Shown piece after piece: positions 1 through 12,282 of a stretch of DNA of 64,000 nucleotides. The stretch covers positions 18,292,263 through 18,356,262 of the forward strand of contig AP025071.1 of the NCBI GenBank assembly GCA_036186865.1, in the 5' to 3' direction. The stretch is from Eustoma russellianum (Eukaryota > Streptophyta > Magnoliopsida > Gentianales > Gentianaceae). The notes below the pieces were generated by a model that saw nothing but the letters and a program-made list of their open reading frames with translations, was not told the DNA's origin and made no database searches. Both the position numbers and the translations under genes were made by a program. How positions within the stretch are numbered: the first letter of the stretch is position 1; each line of letters opens with the position of its first letter.

Positions 1-393
1 CCGTGCTGATAGGTCCACGGCCCCATAACATATTTTATACCCTGCTGTTGATTCACAGGTCACGCTTTTATACCCTGCTTTCGCAGGCGTGACTTTTATA
101 CCCTGCAATCAACCAGCAGCCATTTTGACTTTTATGGATTTGATTTATGTAATTTTGGAGGTTTAGTATTTAGCATCTACATTAGACATTTGTATCGAAC
201 TAGATTGGCCTAGACGTTTATAAAAATAATGATGATTATTTTATTGAGGATTTTTGTGTTATGACTTCCGCAGACATTGATTTGCGTCACTTTACTGACG
301 TGTAACTGAATCGTATCGACGCCTTATATTCTCTTTAACGAGATACGACGGGTGAGTCGTTTCGAGTATTAGGGCTCGGGACGGGTCGCTACA
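1..393 (+). repeat. Truncated Ty3/gypsy-type LTR, 3' end
   Basis: The last 100 bases run through a TACGRCGGGT-type motif to a terminal GTCGCTACA. They resemble the terminal part of the C, D, E and F LTRs when those are read in the same direction (all end GCGCTACA), and C is the closest. The left end lies outside the window. No primer binding site follows position 393, so this is either a solo LTR or the left LTR of an element lost by deletion. Bases 33-105 hold three direct copies of a TTTATACCCTGC motif within a nested inverted repeat. Family assignment rests on the terminal similarity only. Confidence 0.7.
42..119. repeat. Nested inverted repeat inside LTR fragment
   Basis: Three stems lie inside each other. 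The outer is CTGCTGTTGATT (42-53) against AATCAACCAGCAG (107-119) with a one-base bulge. The middle is GTCACGC (59-65) against GCGTGAC (87-93). The inner is CCTGC (74-78) against GCAGG (83-87), sharing one base with the middle stem. The motif TTTATACCCTGC recurs three times in and around the stems. This could be an RNA or DNA hairpin in the LTR; its role is unknown. Confidence 0.55.
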
Positions 394-959
394 GAAACAT
401 TCTTCAGTTTCTTGAACCTCTGCGGCTACAGCTCCAGCTGCTTTTTATGACGTTTTGCTTTCACCAAATTAGCAATTGTACTTTGAAACTTAGCTTCATT
501 GATTTCAATTTTGGATTCCAACATAGTGAACTTTGCTTCCGGTATGTGAGTGCGGCTCACTAACTCTACATTTTTACCTTCCATTGAGTTAATTCTGCTA
601 AGGAGACCAGGTATGATTTCAACCGTGCGTTCACACATTTCTCATCCATCCACTCCCAAAATCCATATCCTCGCAGCTTTGACCCAATCTGTAAATTGAC
701 AACACCCAATTCACACACAGAGCAGCTTCACACATGCCATGGCCAGAAAAATCGAACAAACTCACATACCTGTACATTAGGGCAGACTTAATACAGGTTC
801 TTATCTGTTCATGATGTCTCCAGTTTTGTCACTTCTCCGCACAAACATCTTAGAACTTCGGACATTATGTTGTTCTTCCCTTATGCAATCAGTTCTCTTC
901 TTCTTCTGACCTTTTCTTTTATTCGGTTCTTGTTATCTTCTTTGATTTCGAATGAGCAC
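394..959. other. Unassigned stretch with one small minus-strand ORF
   Basis: I recognise nothing firmly here. Positions 426-638 on the minus strand encode 70 residues, rich in Glu, Lys and Ile towards the C-terminus and possibly helical, with no family motif I can name. It might be the end of a retrotransposon gag or a chance ORF. The rest (about 640-960) has no repeat, LTR boundary or motif that I can connect to the copia remnant on its right. Confidence 0.3.
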
Positions 960-3677
960 AAAACCCAACATCTAGGAAAATGCCAAGTGTAAACTGTTCC
1001 ACCTTGGATTCATTGGCTGGATGAACATAGTCTCTGGCTCAAAATCAGCAGTGGCTGGAGGGACTTGAATCTCCTTCTTGGACGTCTGGTTCCTCCTCTT
1101 ATACAGTAACATCCTTTACCTTTGTATTTTCTTCAGGTCCAGTGTTATCTTTTGGCATTTATTCATTCTATCCATGACAGTTAGTGTGTATGTTTTACAC
1201 ATTTGTGTTGATTAGAAAATCTGAACTGTTATGTTTAGAGGTTAAGTGTGAATCTCCAATGTCGTCTACCTCAGCAATATCTCAATAGTCTTCACTTGGG
1301 TGGTCCCCCTTAAGACTAAAGTATGAGATGGATTCAAAGAATGTAACATCTATACAGACTAGCATTTTCTTGGAAGACACATCAAAACATTTGTATCCAT
1401 TCTTATTAGGAGCATATCCGACAAAGATATATTTTTTTTGCCTTGGGGTCTAGTTTAGCTCTATGTGACTCATTGAACATGAACATAGGAACTGCAGCCA
1501 AACACTTCCAGGAAAAGTTTCACAGCCAATTTTGGAGTAGGACAAACAGCTTACGAAGCTTGTACTGGAGTCTTATACTAAAGGGGTTTGGAGGACATAC
1601 AGTTCATCAGATGTGTAGCAGTTAGTAGGGCTTCCCCCCAAAAGATATTTAGGAACAAAGTTGGTAAAAGTAGGGCACTGATTACTTCCAGCAAATGTTG
1701 ATTTTTTCTCTCTGCGGCACCATTCTGCCGTGGTATATCAGAAGAAGAACTTTGATGTATCATGCCATTGATCAAAAAAAATCTCCAATGACAGAGTTAT
1801 AATATCCCCTTCTATTGTTTGCTCTAATAATATTTATATTTTTCTGAAACTAAGTTTTTATCGTTTTGTGAAACGTTTGAAACACTTCTTTAACTTTAGT
1901 TTTGTCCCTTATGTGGTATACCCAAGTTAGTCGAGTATGGTCGTCTATAAAGCTAAAATCCATCTCTTTCTATACATAGTAGGTGTTTCGGAAGACCCCC
2001 AGACGTCATTATGTATAAGATAAAAGGGTTCAGAAGGAGTATTTATTTTTGAATGAAACACAGATCTGTTGTGCTTAGCTAACTCACATATGTCACATTT
2101 GAAAGACAGATGACTTTTAGTCTAAAATAAAGTAGGCATCAAACATTTTAAAAAGTAGAAACAATAAAGTAGGCATCAAACGTTTTAAAAAGGAGAAACT
2201 GAGGTGAACTAACCTTTGGTGCCAAAGCATAAGACTATCATGTGCCATAATGAAATTACATGAGGCTTCAAATTCAGGGTTATTGTGAGTAGGATTAAGA
2301 CAGTCTTCAAGTGTGTAGAGACATCCACCCTCTCTAGCACTGTCAATCATCTTTCCCAAGGCTATGTCTTGCAGAACGCATGTAGATGGCTTAAACATCA
2401 CACAACAGTTTTGTGAAGTGATAAGTTTACTGATAGACAAAAGGTTACAAGTGAGTTTAAGCACATAAAGTACATCATGTAGCGTAATAAATTCAGAGAG
2501 TCTTATGGTTCCTGTCCCAAAAACTGGTGAATAAGAACCATCTGCAATCTGTATTTTTTGTTTCCTACATATGCAAAGTAGAGAGTAGAGCAACCTATCA
2601 TGTGATATGTTGCTCTGGAATGAAGAATCTATGATTTAAACATTGGTTTATAAGAACTAGTAAAAGATTTACATGATTGACCAAAGAAAAACAAAGAATC
2701 TGGCCGGGTTTTTATATTTTGAGAGGACCTAACAATTTTATACAGATGTTTCAGTTGGTCCTTTGTGGAGGGAGGTTGTTCCAGGCACCATATTGGCCTT
2801 CATTAGTAGTTTGTGCTGAGTAGGCTCTACTATGTCCTTCCCCCCTTTTCTTCAAGTTGGCAGGCCTACCATGGAATTTTCAACATGTCTCCTTGGTATG
2901 CCAGAGTTTCTTACAATTGTCACACCAAGTTTTCTTTGTTCTTTCACTCTCCTCCTTCCTGACAACACTGAACTCATCATTACTATTCTCCTTGTCTCCT
3001 CTCTTCTGATTTCTGAAAATGTTTCTCTCAGTGTGGGGAGCGGTCTTCTTCTTAGAATTCTGGACCAAACTTCATCAAATGTTTTTTCTAGTCCTGGTAG
3101 AAAAAGATACACTCTAGCACTTTTCTCTTTTTTTTAAGAAGTTGGCACTATCAGTAGAATAGTCCCACTTATCACTACATCACTGATCTAACTATTGCCA
3201 TAAGGAGACCATCTTATTGTAGTACTCCGTCACCTCTCTCACACTCTGATTGCCTTGCTAAAGTCTGGCTTTGAACTCATAGATCTTGTAAGAAGTCCTT
3301 ACAATCGGAGTAAGTTTCTCTAAAAGCATCGCAAACATCCTTTGCAATAGGGAGAAACGGGTATGGCATGCCTACTCACGGCTCTATGTAGTTGATCAAG
3401 CATGTCCGGATAAGAGAGTCTTCTGACTGCCAGTGGTTGTTCCTGACGTCTCCATCGACTGTTGTTTTATCGTATCTGTAAGATACCATAACTTCCCTCT
3501 TCCATTTATTGCAAATTTGATGAACTGTGCCCATCCAACGTAATTATTTTCGTTTAACTTGTAGATTGTTAGTTGGAAGGATAAATGAGAAGTGTCTCCT
3601 CCATGACTGGCGGTTTGAGAGGATTCACCACCAGTTTTAGAGATGCTACTCTCATATGAAGGGTTGGTAGTGAACAT
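960..3677 (-). pseudogene. Ty1/copia remnant G: gag, protease, integrase; RT lost
   Basis: Read on the minus strand, domains follow copia order. A gag N-terminus starts at 3677 and contains the KLNENNYVGW motif. A CCHC zinc knuckle (CX2CX4HX4C) lies at 2883-2924. A protease region near 2600-2640 has lost the second Gly of the catalytic motif (DSS instead of DSG). A GAG-pre-integrase segment carries LWHQRLVH (2117-2593). Integrase pieces follow from about 2116 to 1265, including an RQNGAAERKN segment near 1720 and a C-terminal GYAPNKNGYKCF segment near 1400. Frameshifts and stops separate the blocks. The hinge continues to about 960 and then ends without reverse transcriptase or RNase H, so the element is truncated. 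I found no convincing LTRs. Confidence 0.8.
2883..2924 (-). other. Gag CCHC zinc knuckle of copia remnant G
   Basis: The residues CDNCKKLWHTKETC fit CX2CX4HX4C, the nucleic-acid-binding knuckle of retrotransposon Gag. All four metal ligands are intact even though the surrounding frame is broken. Confidence 0.8.
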
Positions 3678-5199
3678 ATTTATAGTACATTTTCATCATA
3701 TCGGTCCCTAAATAATAGGTATTTTGATTTGGTATTAACTAAGCTATGAAATATGCATTTTCATATCCTAACAGAATCGTGTCCGAACAGAATGTACACA
3801 AAATCTCTACAATTATCCGTCTGTTCAAACACATACTTGTGAAGACAAATTGGAGAACGTACCAAAGAGAGGAAATCAGAATGACAACTGGAAAACATGT
3901 GGGAGAAATCATAAGCCAGATGGGAAAATGAAAATGACATAAGAAAGGAAAAGAGAGTAATGTTAATCAATCTAGTGAAATATGGGTTGTAGAGCGAATG
4001 GAGCTATAGAGCGAATCCCTGCTAATGAGGGGAACGACAACACACTCAAGAAGGTCTCGGATAAACGGCCAAGCCTATCAAAATAGCTGCCAACTCAAAA
4101 GAGTGGTGAAATCCGTTCACAAAAGGTAACTTTGGGGCATGTTTATAAACCTTCCCAAAAGGGTGTTGTGAAGTTAACAAGCCCAAACAAATTATAACTT
4201 AGCCAAAATGGACATGGACTTAATTGACACAGGAAAGGCTGTAATGGATGTCCCAGTTAACAACCAAGATCAAGACCAATATAATAATGAGGAGTCCCAT
4301 GGACAGGCTATAATGCTCTTCTGTTGCTTCTTTCTTTGATACCATATACCATGGTAACAAAAAACTCCTCTCTTTTCGAGAGTTTAGTTGTTATTTTAGA
4401 GGTAATACTTTGATCTTCAACCGTAGCACCTGACTTTCAAACAAGTTTGGGTCCCAACCAACTCAAATTCTTAAAACTGAGTTTGAGTGAATATTGTTAA
4501 CAATATTCCAATTCCTAAATACCTGTTTACTAAATTTCTCTATGTTTTGGTGTCTGACTTTTACTCAAGCAGGCCCATTATGCTGATGCTTTTCTCTTTG
4601 ATATGGTTTTTTACTTCTTCTTGGTTTATAAAAGAATTTATTCCTCTAATGTTCTGACATGCTATCTTTATCATTGGAAAAGTTTGGAGCCTTTCTTCCA
4701 CCCACTGCTTCTGCTATATTTATTGATGTTATTTTCGTGATATTGCAAGATTGAGTTTCCTTTTTCTTGTAATTCAAATTTCATAGATATAAAAATATTC
4801 ATACAAGGTAGTCATTATAATAGGCAGTATAAGAATCAATTGCTCAACGTGCTTTCCTAATTGGGTATCCTCTCTCACCTCCACTTTAGATTGCAGTTTA
4901 AGTTCCAACTTGCCCCCTTTTTGAGGAAGAATATCTTTTTGTATCCTTGTTCATGACCTTTTGATCTTGTGTTCCTTTCATTAAGGGAAGGATGTTTTAT
5001 GCTAGTGCTTTGACAGCCATCAATCTTGTCTTTTATCTGCTTTGGACCACTTCTACTTTCTTCTTCCTTTGGATCATCAGAATTATAGTACTCAGATACA
5101 CCATCCCTATCTAACCTTTTGCTTTTACTTGGGGAGATTTTTCTTGGAGAAATATGTTAGCCCTGCACATGCTCTCATTTGGCTTCTCTGTGGTAACTT
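3678..5199. other. Unassigned sequence left of the LINE
   Basis: About 1.5 kb in which I see no credible coding region. The small ORFs here have no motif. Around 4335-4347 the plus strand reads TTTGATACCATA, which on the minus strand resembles an initiator-Met primer binding site and could be a leftover of copia remnant G. It lies about 660 bases upstream of that gag and no LTR boundary supports it. The right part may belong to the 5' part of the LINE, but I cannot show it. Confidence 0.3.
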
Positions 5200-6350
5200 T
5201 AACAGAAGTACCATAACAATGTTATGGAAGTCTTCTATGGATTATCATTGGAGATTTTAATATCATAATAAATGCTCAGGGGAAATCTAGGAGGAAAAAG
5301 GTTGATAAGAACATTATAGCTAAATTCACAGATTGCATAAAAGATATGGACATCTTGAATATTCCATTTAGGGGCTTCAAGTTCACTTGGTCAAATAAAT
5401 GGATGCAGGCCAGAGAATGCACACTAGAATTGGCTACATTTTGTAACGATGAATAAAAAAGAATATTTTCCCATTTCTAGTTAGATTATGAAGCACCATC
5501 AATCTCAGATTACTCTTCTGGTATTCTATCTGTTAACATAGGTAACTTTTTTGGCCCAAATTCTTTCAAGTTTATAAAAGAATGGATGAAACGCCCTAAG
5601 TTCAAGGACATGATAACAGAGACTTGTACAAAGCCTCAAAAGTGTAATCCTCAAGTAGGCCTAAGTAAGAAACTTAAGAAGCTAAAAGATCCTCTTAAGA
5701 ACCTAAACAAGGAACACTTCTGGAATATCAATGTTAGATTGGCTAAAGCCAAAATGGAGCTAGCGCCAATATAGTAGCAGTTGACATTGACATATGCAAT
5801 TCCACAATGCAAGAGTATGAAAAGAACTTGGTGCAGCAGCACAAGATTACTTTCCTCTGAAGAAACCCTCTTCAAAGAAAAGGCAAGAGACAGATGGATG
5901 AAGGAAGGGGACAAGAATGCCCAATTCTTCCATAGATCTATACAAGCCCATAGATTAAGGAACAAAATATGGTTCTTTGCTTCTTTGAAATCCCGTTTTC
6001 AAAAAAGTGAAGAATATGGACGTTTGCTTCTTTGAAAACTTGTTTTCAGAGCCTAAAAAGACTTCTTTCCTCCTCTAGAATGGAGTAGAAGTAGCCTTAT
6101 TGAGCAGCAGAGTAACAATCTGAAGTCTCCTCACAAAGAAGGAAATCAAGGACACCATTTTCTTCATGGAAAAAGATAGTACTCCTGGACCAGATAGGTT
6201 CACTGTAGAATGCTTCCAAGACAACTGAGATCTGATTGGTGAGGAGTTCACTGGTGCCATACACTTTGTTCTCACAAATGATTTCTTGTACTTCCCAATG
6301 AATAGTAGTGCAATCTCATTGATTTTCAAAGTGGGTAGCCCAATAATAAT
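5200..6350 (+). pseudogene. L1-type LINE, piece 1: endonuclease and start of RT
   Basis: The plus strand encodes a degraded LINE ORF2. An endonuclease/exonuclease/phosphatase-type motif IIGDFN sits at about 5244-5261 and the FTWSN motif at 5382-5396, as in plant L1-like elements. A basic linker follows (5586-6035), including the WMKEGDKNAQFFHRS block typical of the region before RT. Then comes the RT N-terminus with a TPGPDRF motif near 6181. Several stops and frameshifts make it a pseudogene. At 6350 the frame is cut by copia A and resumes at 20973. The true 5' end is not identifiable; I chose 5200 as the first position with recognisable endonuclease similarity. Confidence 0.85.
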
Positions 6351-6809
6351 TGTTGGAATACTAGCCTCAACAGGAGGACAAACAAACCAAAAAAACCAGA
6401 GTGAACTTGGAGTGCCAAACCCCAAGCCTGGCATGCCCAGCTCCAAACCAGGCGTGCCAAGGATATGCCAATCCAATTGAGGCATTAGGTCGAACAGTTT
6501 TATGCAAGCGTCGAACACTTGTTCTCAAATATAATTTTCTAAGTGTTTTTATTTAATTTTTGGAAGTTATTGTATATAATCATAGAATGATCAAAGGACT
6601 ATTGGACAATCATCAACTTGATGATTTTGGATTAGTTTATCCGATGGTTTTTATCTAGAGAAAGTAGCAGTTAGATAGTCATTTTCAACTGACTAGCCGT
6701 TGGGGCTCTTTATGTATATGTAAGGCCTTATGGCCGTTGTAAATGATATTGAAGTATTATTCTTGTTCATTTTAAGTGTGTTTTATACATTTGAGCTCTG
6801 TTTTCTATA
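6351..6809 (+). repeat. 5' LTR of copia A
   Basis: It starts TGTTGGAATA directly after the TSD and ends TTTTCTATA, two bases before the primer binding site. About the last 150 bases match 20816-20967 closely. The ending TA instead of the usual CA is seen in both copies. A TATA-like stretch lies near 6716-6722. Confidence 0.85.
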
Positions 6810-6811
6810 TG

Positions 6812-6823
6812 TGGTATCATAGC
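6812..6823 (+). promoter_or_regulatory. Primer binding site of copia A
   Basis: TGGTATCATAGC lies two bases after the LTR. It differs at one base from TGGTATCAGAGC, the sequence complementary to the 3' end of plant initiator-Met tRNA that primes minus-strand synthesis in many plant retrotransposons. Confidence 0.8.
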
Positions 6824-6928
6824 TGAGGTGATACACGTGAGCTCACAAGTCAAACTGTCTAATTACTCTTCATCTTCTTCCCTATTTCTTTATTCTTAAA
6901 CTACCTCGTCTGAAAAACAAACTAAGAA

Positions 6929-8031
6929 ATGGAATAAGTTGGAAGTGAAGCTCCATATAATCCTAGTCCTGCTGTTATTCCCACTAACTCCACTAAAGTA
7001 AGCTCAAATCATAATGCAATTGATTCCACTCTTGTTACCATAACAAACCACAAACTGAATGGGAACAACTATCTGGCCTGGTCCAGAGCTATCAAGATGT
7101 TTGTCACGGGCAAAGATAGGGAAGAGTACCTTAAACTTTGGATTGAAATTCCAAATGAAAGTGATGCTGAGTATAAAATATGGAATGCTTAAAACTTCAT
7201 GATCATGTCATAGTTAATTTGGTCAATGATCGCTGATATTAGTGACAATTTTATCTTATATGATTCTGCTGCAGAGATTTGGAAGGCAGCACAAGATATG
7301 CATTCAAAAGTGGATAACATATCTGAGTCATACGAGCTTGATGTCATGCTGCATGTCATCAAGCAAGGAGACTCACCAGTAAATGTGTATTTTGGACATT
7401 TGAAACGAATTTGGCAACAAATAGATGTCTATGATACACATAAGTGGCCAAGCCAAGAAGCAGATAAGATGTATAAAAGCATCACTAAAGCCAGAAGGAC
7501 CTTCAGATTTCTTGTTGCGTTAAACAAGGATTTGATGTTGTTAGAGGATGAATTCTTGTTACTAAACCTCTGCCCTTTATGAATAGTGTATCCTCTGAAA
7601 TAAGACAAGAGGAAAGCAGAATAAAACTCATGATGAGTTCCTCTTCAACCATTAAAGGAACTGCAATGAACGTATCTGCATCACAACTTCTTAAAAATGA
7701 TCACACCACAGCTACTATAGCCGCCAGAAGATATGTTCCACCATCCCATACTGATCACAGGAGGGGAAATGACTCTAGACCCTTCTGTAAATTCTGTAAG
7801 AAACTTTGCCACACTAAGGAAAGATGCTTTGCAGAGCATGGCAGGCCTCCACCCAAGTTCAATGAGCAATGGAAGAATCCTAAACCCTGGAGGTCTCAGG
7901 CTTCTAATAGAAATACCTGGAGAGGATCCAGGCCAAACGTTTCTAGCAATTGTGTCACTGGACCTTCTGATGTTCCCATCCAAAGTAAACTAGATGCTAT
8001 TCTCCAGTTCATGAAGCAATGTCAAACTTAG
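6929..8031 (+). pseudogene. Gag of copia A (broken)
   Basis: The ATG at 6929 is followed by a stop at the third codon, after which the same frame continues with typical copia Gag sequence (HKLNGNNYLAWSRAIK). Further stops occur near 7190-7215 and a frameshift near 7580. The UBN2-like Gag core spans about 7226-7560. A CCHC knuckle with CKFCKKLCHTKERC (CX2CX4HX4C) lies at 7786-7827. Gag would form the particle and bind genomic RNA. At least three disruptions exclude a full product. Confidence 0.8.
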
Positions 8032-9354
8032 CCACAACCTCTAGGTAAAAATCAGGAAGTTGTTTAGGCCTCTATGGCTAGCTACGGAAAAAATTCTAAG
8101 CTCCTGTCTACTTGGATTGTTGACTCTGGTGCCACAAATCATATGACTAGGACTAAGAAAACAGTAACTGACTTTATCTCATTTAGTAACCCTGATACAG
8201 TCAAGGTAGCTAATGGTGCTGGAATCAGTATATCTGGCTGTGGAAACACTATGTTAACAAAAAATCTTAAACTAAAAAATGTGTTATTTATTCATGAGCT
8301 AAATTTTAATCTGATATCTGTTGGAAAGATTGCTGAAGATAATCTATGTGAAGTAAATTTATCACCATCTAACTGTTATTTTCAAGAGATATTCTATAAT
8401 AAAATGATTGGCAGTGCTAACAAGGTCAATGGACACTTCACACTCCAAGCTGAAGAGCCAAGTTCTCTCAATAATCAAACTAGTACAAGATCTTGTATGA
8501 TTGCTAGTAGGAATACTGAGAGTATTTTTCTATGGCATAAGAGATTAGGACATCCTAACTTCTATTACCTCAGACGGCTCATGCAGGCCTTGTTCACCAA
8601 TGTCAAACAATCTGATCTATTTTGTGAAGAATGTCTGTTTGCAAAAAGTTGTAGAACTAGTTATCCAAAGAAAGACTATATAAGGAGTGCTGTATTTAAC
8701 TTAATCGATTCTGATATATGGGGACCTTCAAAGTAGCAAATATTAATGGTGGAAAATGGTTCATCACATTTGTTGATGATGATACCAGACTTACCTGGCT
8801 ATATTTAATGAAACACAAATATGAAGTTAGATATATTCTTAAGAGATTCATATGTATGATACAAAATCAATTTAATACTATAATTAAAGCCTTAAGAACT
8901 GATAATGGTCTTGAATATTTGAAATCTTCTCTAAAAGAATACCTCAACACTAAGGGCATTCACCACCAGACCTCATGCACCTACACCCCACAACAAAATT
9001 GAATAGCAGAAAGAAAGAATAGGCATCTTCTTAGTAACTAGTGCAATCATGATGTCCATGAAAGTTCCTAAGCACTTCTACGGAGAATGTGTGCTTATTG
9101 CTACTCATTTAATTAATAGAATGTCATCTAAAGTCCTAAGCTAGTAACTTCTAAAAATGCTTTATCTACTTGTTTTCCCGACACTAACCTGTTCTCTGAA
9201 CTAACTATGAAAGTGTTGGTTTGCATTGTTTATAGACACATACCTGAGCAATTTACAAGTAAGCAAGATATAAGATCAGATAAATGCATTTTCCTTGGGT
9301 ATTCTCATACGCAGAAATGTTATAAATGTTATTCTCTTATATCAAGAAAGATGT
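8032..9354 (+). pseudogene. Protease and integrase of copia A (first part of pol)
   Basis: The aspartic protease motif DSGA at 8122-8133 is intact. A GAG-pre-integrase segment (LWHKRLGHPNFYYLRRL, near 8530-8580) is followed by the CEECLFAKS cysteines of the integrase zinc region. The integrase core follows with FVDDDTR near 8770 and LRTDNG near 8895. A stop at 9001 interrupts the core just before the AERKN block that carries the catalytic Glu. The C-terminal KCIFLGYSH block lies near 9282. A frameshift joins 8074-8736 to 8718-9002. The frame is cut at 9354 by copia B and picks up again at 19504. Confidence 0.85.
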
Positions 9355-10420
9355 TGTTGGACCATGCACCTGCAGTAGGGGGTGAATAGTGGTTAGCAGA
9401 AATTACACTACTATCCTTTAACAAAATCCCATTTGAAAATAGAATCTGAGACCTCCTCAGATTCAGTATCTGTATTTGTAAAATTCAAAAATCAGAGTAC
9501 ACAACTTCAAAAATTATGAAAATTTCCAGAACTTAATTTCAATATTTTGACAAGACTCTGTCCAAAAATTAGATAAAAATAAGATTTTTTGTCCCTTGAA
9601 ACAAATAAAACGATTCAGAAGGTCAATCCGGACAGAACTGGACACACTGTTGCTGAAATTCAAAAATGTCTTTCTCTTTGAATACTTAGCCAAAAAGGTT
9701 GATCTTTATGTCAACACAGTCCTTCCGATGTCTAGATTATGTTTTCAAAAGGCTCTGACTTTAAAAAATTCTTGATTAAAACAGAATTCTAGTTTTCTCA
9801 AAACTGGTCAGATTGCAGCCAGATTGGAACAGTTATCTTGTAACGACTGAAAGACTAACTTTTCCTTGTTAAAAATAAAGTGATTGTTGTTGCAAATGAA
9901 AGCTAATAGTCTGAAGTATAACTTCACCAAAAATCATGAATTTTTAAAGTGTTTTGCTATTTTTTCAATACATGAGAAGTTGAAATCTGCAGTGAAAACA
10001 GGCAGAAAAACAGAAAAGTGTAAAGAAGACAAGAACACCAAAGATTTATCTTGGTTTGGTCAATGTGACCTACTCCACTCCCAAGGAACACCTTCCCTTG
10101 GATTTCAATATGGTATGAGCAAAATTACAACAAGAACCAAGCTTGATCCTTTAGTTAAACACCAACCCTATTCAAGACTTGGATGAAAACCTCTATGCAA
10201 CTCTTGGTTGCAACACCTCTATCACCTATTGGTGTAGGCTTATAAAATTGGCTAACCAATCTTACAAATATAACCAAAAAAGACGTGTATATGTAGCTCA
10301 ACAAGAACAAGAAATGAAACACCTTAGCTACCCAAAGAAAGAATCAAGAAGAAGAGAATAGAAAGAATGATCTTCAAGTTTGCTTAAGAGTTGTGTGTTC
10401 TTCTACTTCACCTTTGCCTT

Positions 10421-10430
10421 CTATTTATAG
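10421..10430 (-). promoter_or_regulatory. TATA box in copia B 3' LTR
   Basis: On the minus strand this reads CTATAAATAG. The same box occurs in the solo LTR at 56942-56951. In the 5' LTR at 18851-18859 one base is missing (CTATAATAG). Confidence 0.6.
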
Positions 10431-11624
10431 GGTGAAATAAGCCTTGAGGATAAGATCTCCAATATGCCACCATCTTCATCATCAATGTTTAAGTGTCTTC
10501 ACACTATTGGTTGGCCATATAATTACCTTATAAACTTGGCAAAACAAAACAACACAATTGGTCTAGCTTGGAATATCATTTTGGCCGAAATTTGTCTTCA
10601 AAATAATAAAGAAATAGTGAAGATAATAACCAAGGATAAGATGGCACAACCACTCCAAGATTGCCTCAACTCCTTTTCACTAGAATAGTTCATGTGAGTA
10701 GCTTCAAATTTAAATAAATCAGCTCCTTTTTCCACCTTGTAGATGTTGGCTACATTTCAAATATTTCCAAGTTGGCAATCTTGCCGACTGGCTTCTTTTT
10801 GATTGGTCCATTTGTCACCAAGTCATAAAATCATTAAAATACCTTTGCCACATATGTAATCACGTTTTGGAGCTGTATGTACATGTACAACTTCAGATTT
10901 AATGAAGAGAAAATAATAAATAAAAGTTGACAAGACTTTGTCAACCAATAATTCAAGATTCTCACATTTTTCTCCTTGTATGTTGTGGTGAATTTTGCAC
11001 CAATAAAATCCTCATATTCTCTGCAAAATATAGATGATAACCTCCAATAATATAATCATAAGAGTTTTCACCAAGAAAACAGAATGTGACATCAATATCT
11101 GTCACATGTCTTGCTACCGCCGATAATATCACCAAATGAGAGAATAAGATAGAAAACCACCAAATAATCTTCAAGATAATCATAAATGAGCTTTAGAATG
11201 AAGATAATAATATACTCAAGAGATTCCTTGAGTAAAAATACCAAAACTGCCCTCAGGGGTAAAAAGACCAAATGCCCCTGGTGAGAGAAAACTCCAGAAA
11301 TGACCCGGATGGTTAGAAATAGATATAATAACACCTTTGTGATAGTAAATAACATATGAATGCGTCCCTGAAATATTTTCATCATGTACCAATTTTGCCC
11401 TTTTTGGTAAGTTGTAGAAACTTCCAAGGCATATTAGTCACAAGACATTTATAATCATCAAAAACACATATAATCAACATATATGAATCATGTACAAATG
11501 AAAACAACCATTTTATAACATTTTAGAAAAAATATTTCTAAAAACCCTAGACATCGGTCGATCGAAGTGTCTCTGCTTCAGAGATCGACGTCTCACAGTG
11601 AGTTTTGTTTTTTATTTTGTGAGA

Positions 11625-11725
11625 TGTAGATCGATCCATGTGAGAGGCTGACGTACGTCGATCGGTCAACATGAGGGGCTGACGTACGTCGATCGATCCA
11701 CGTGAGAGATCGACGTCTCACAGTA
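11625..11725. repeat. CGATCGATC minisatellite inside copia B LTR
   Basis: Units of about 45 bp repeat with the pattern GATCGATCCATGTGAGAG then GCTGACGTACGT. Further diverged copies occur on both sides between 11550 and 11810. The solo LTR of the same family has only one diverged CGATCGATG stretch near 55620, so the array varies between copies. Confidence 0.6.
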
Positions 11726-11935
11726 AGTTTTTGGTTCTATTCTTTCCAACATCGATCGATCAATGTTAGGGGATGATGTACATCGATTGATCCATGTGTC
11801 TTTGCCTGAGAAATCAACGTCATTTTTTCTTCACTTTTTGAACATTTAATCATTTATAACACCATACGTGATATTTTTAAGTATTCAACACTTAAAATCA
11901 TGACTTTGAAAATTATCCAAACATATTTCTCAGCA

Positions 11936-11948
11936 TTCTTCCCCTTTT
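11936..11948 (-). promoter_or_regulatory. Polypurine tract of copia B
   Basis: On the minus strand AAAAGGGGAAGAA directly precedes the 3' LTR. This is the expected place and composition for the plus-strand primer. Confidence 0.8.
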
Positions 11949-12282
11949 GGATTATTCTCAAAATAACTCAACATGATTTTAATGTGACAACTCTTTATCA
12001 ATTGTTTATCACATATCTACCAATTTTATCCCAATTGAATTGTTTTGAAAACCTCACCAATTACCAATTGTTTCACCAATTCTATACCAATTGTTTTCAA
12101 ACACTCAAATCTCATGTTTTTATCATATGTGTTCATGTGCTTCCCCTCAACTTATACTTATGCTTAAAACTTATACCAATGTGACATATTATTCTACACA
12201 AATCCAAATCATGACTTTCTAACTAAAATCATGTTCTTATGCTATGTCCCCCTTTATTTTGCAAATCATGCAAAAGATAAAA

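Larger units (their letters stand above)
9355..11935 (-). repeat. 3' LTR of copia B (2581 bp)
   Basis: On the minus strand it runs from TGCTGAGAAATATG to GGTCCAACA. It matches the 5' LTR at 17771-19503 and the solo LTR at 55488-58019. It keeps the block 10970-11800 that the 5' LTR has lost. A minus-strand TATA box CTATAAATAG lies at 10421-10430. Bases 11560-11800 contain repeated CGATCGATC-rich units. Confidence 0.9.

Noticed and set aside
426..638. A host gene for the 70-residue ORF
   Set aside because: No start context, domain or splice support. Kept only as an unassigned stretch.
4335..4347. Primer-binding-site-like TTTGATACCATA for copia remnant G
   Set aside because: There is no LTR boundary beside it and the distance to gag is too large to accept.
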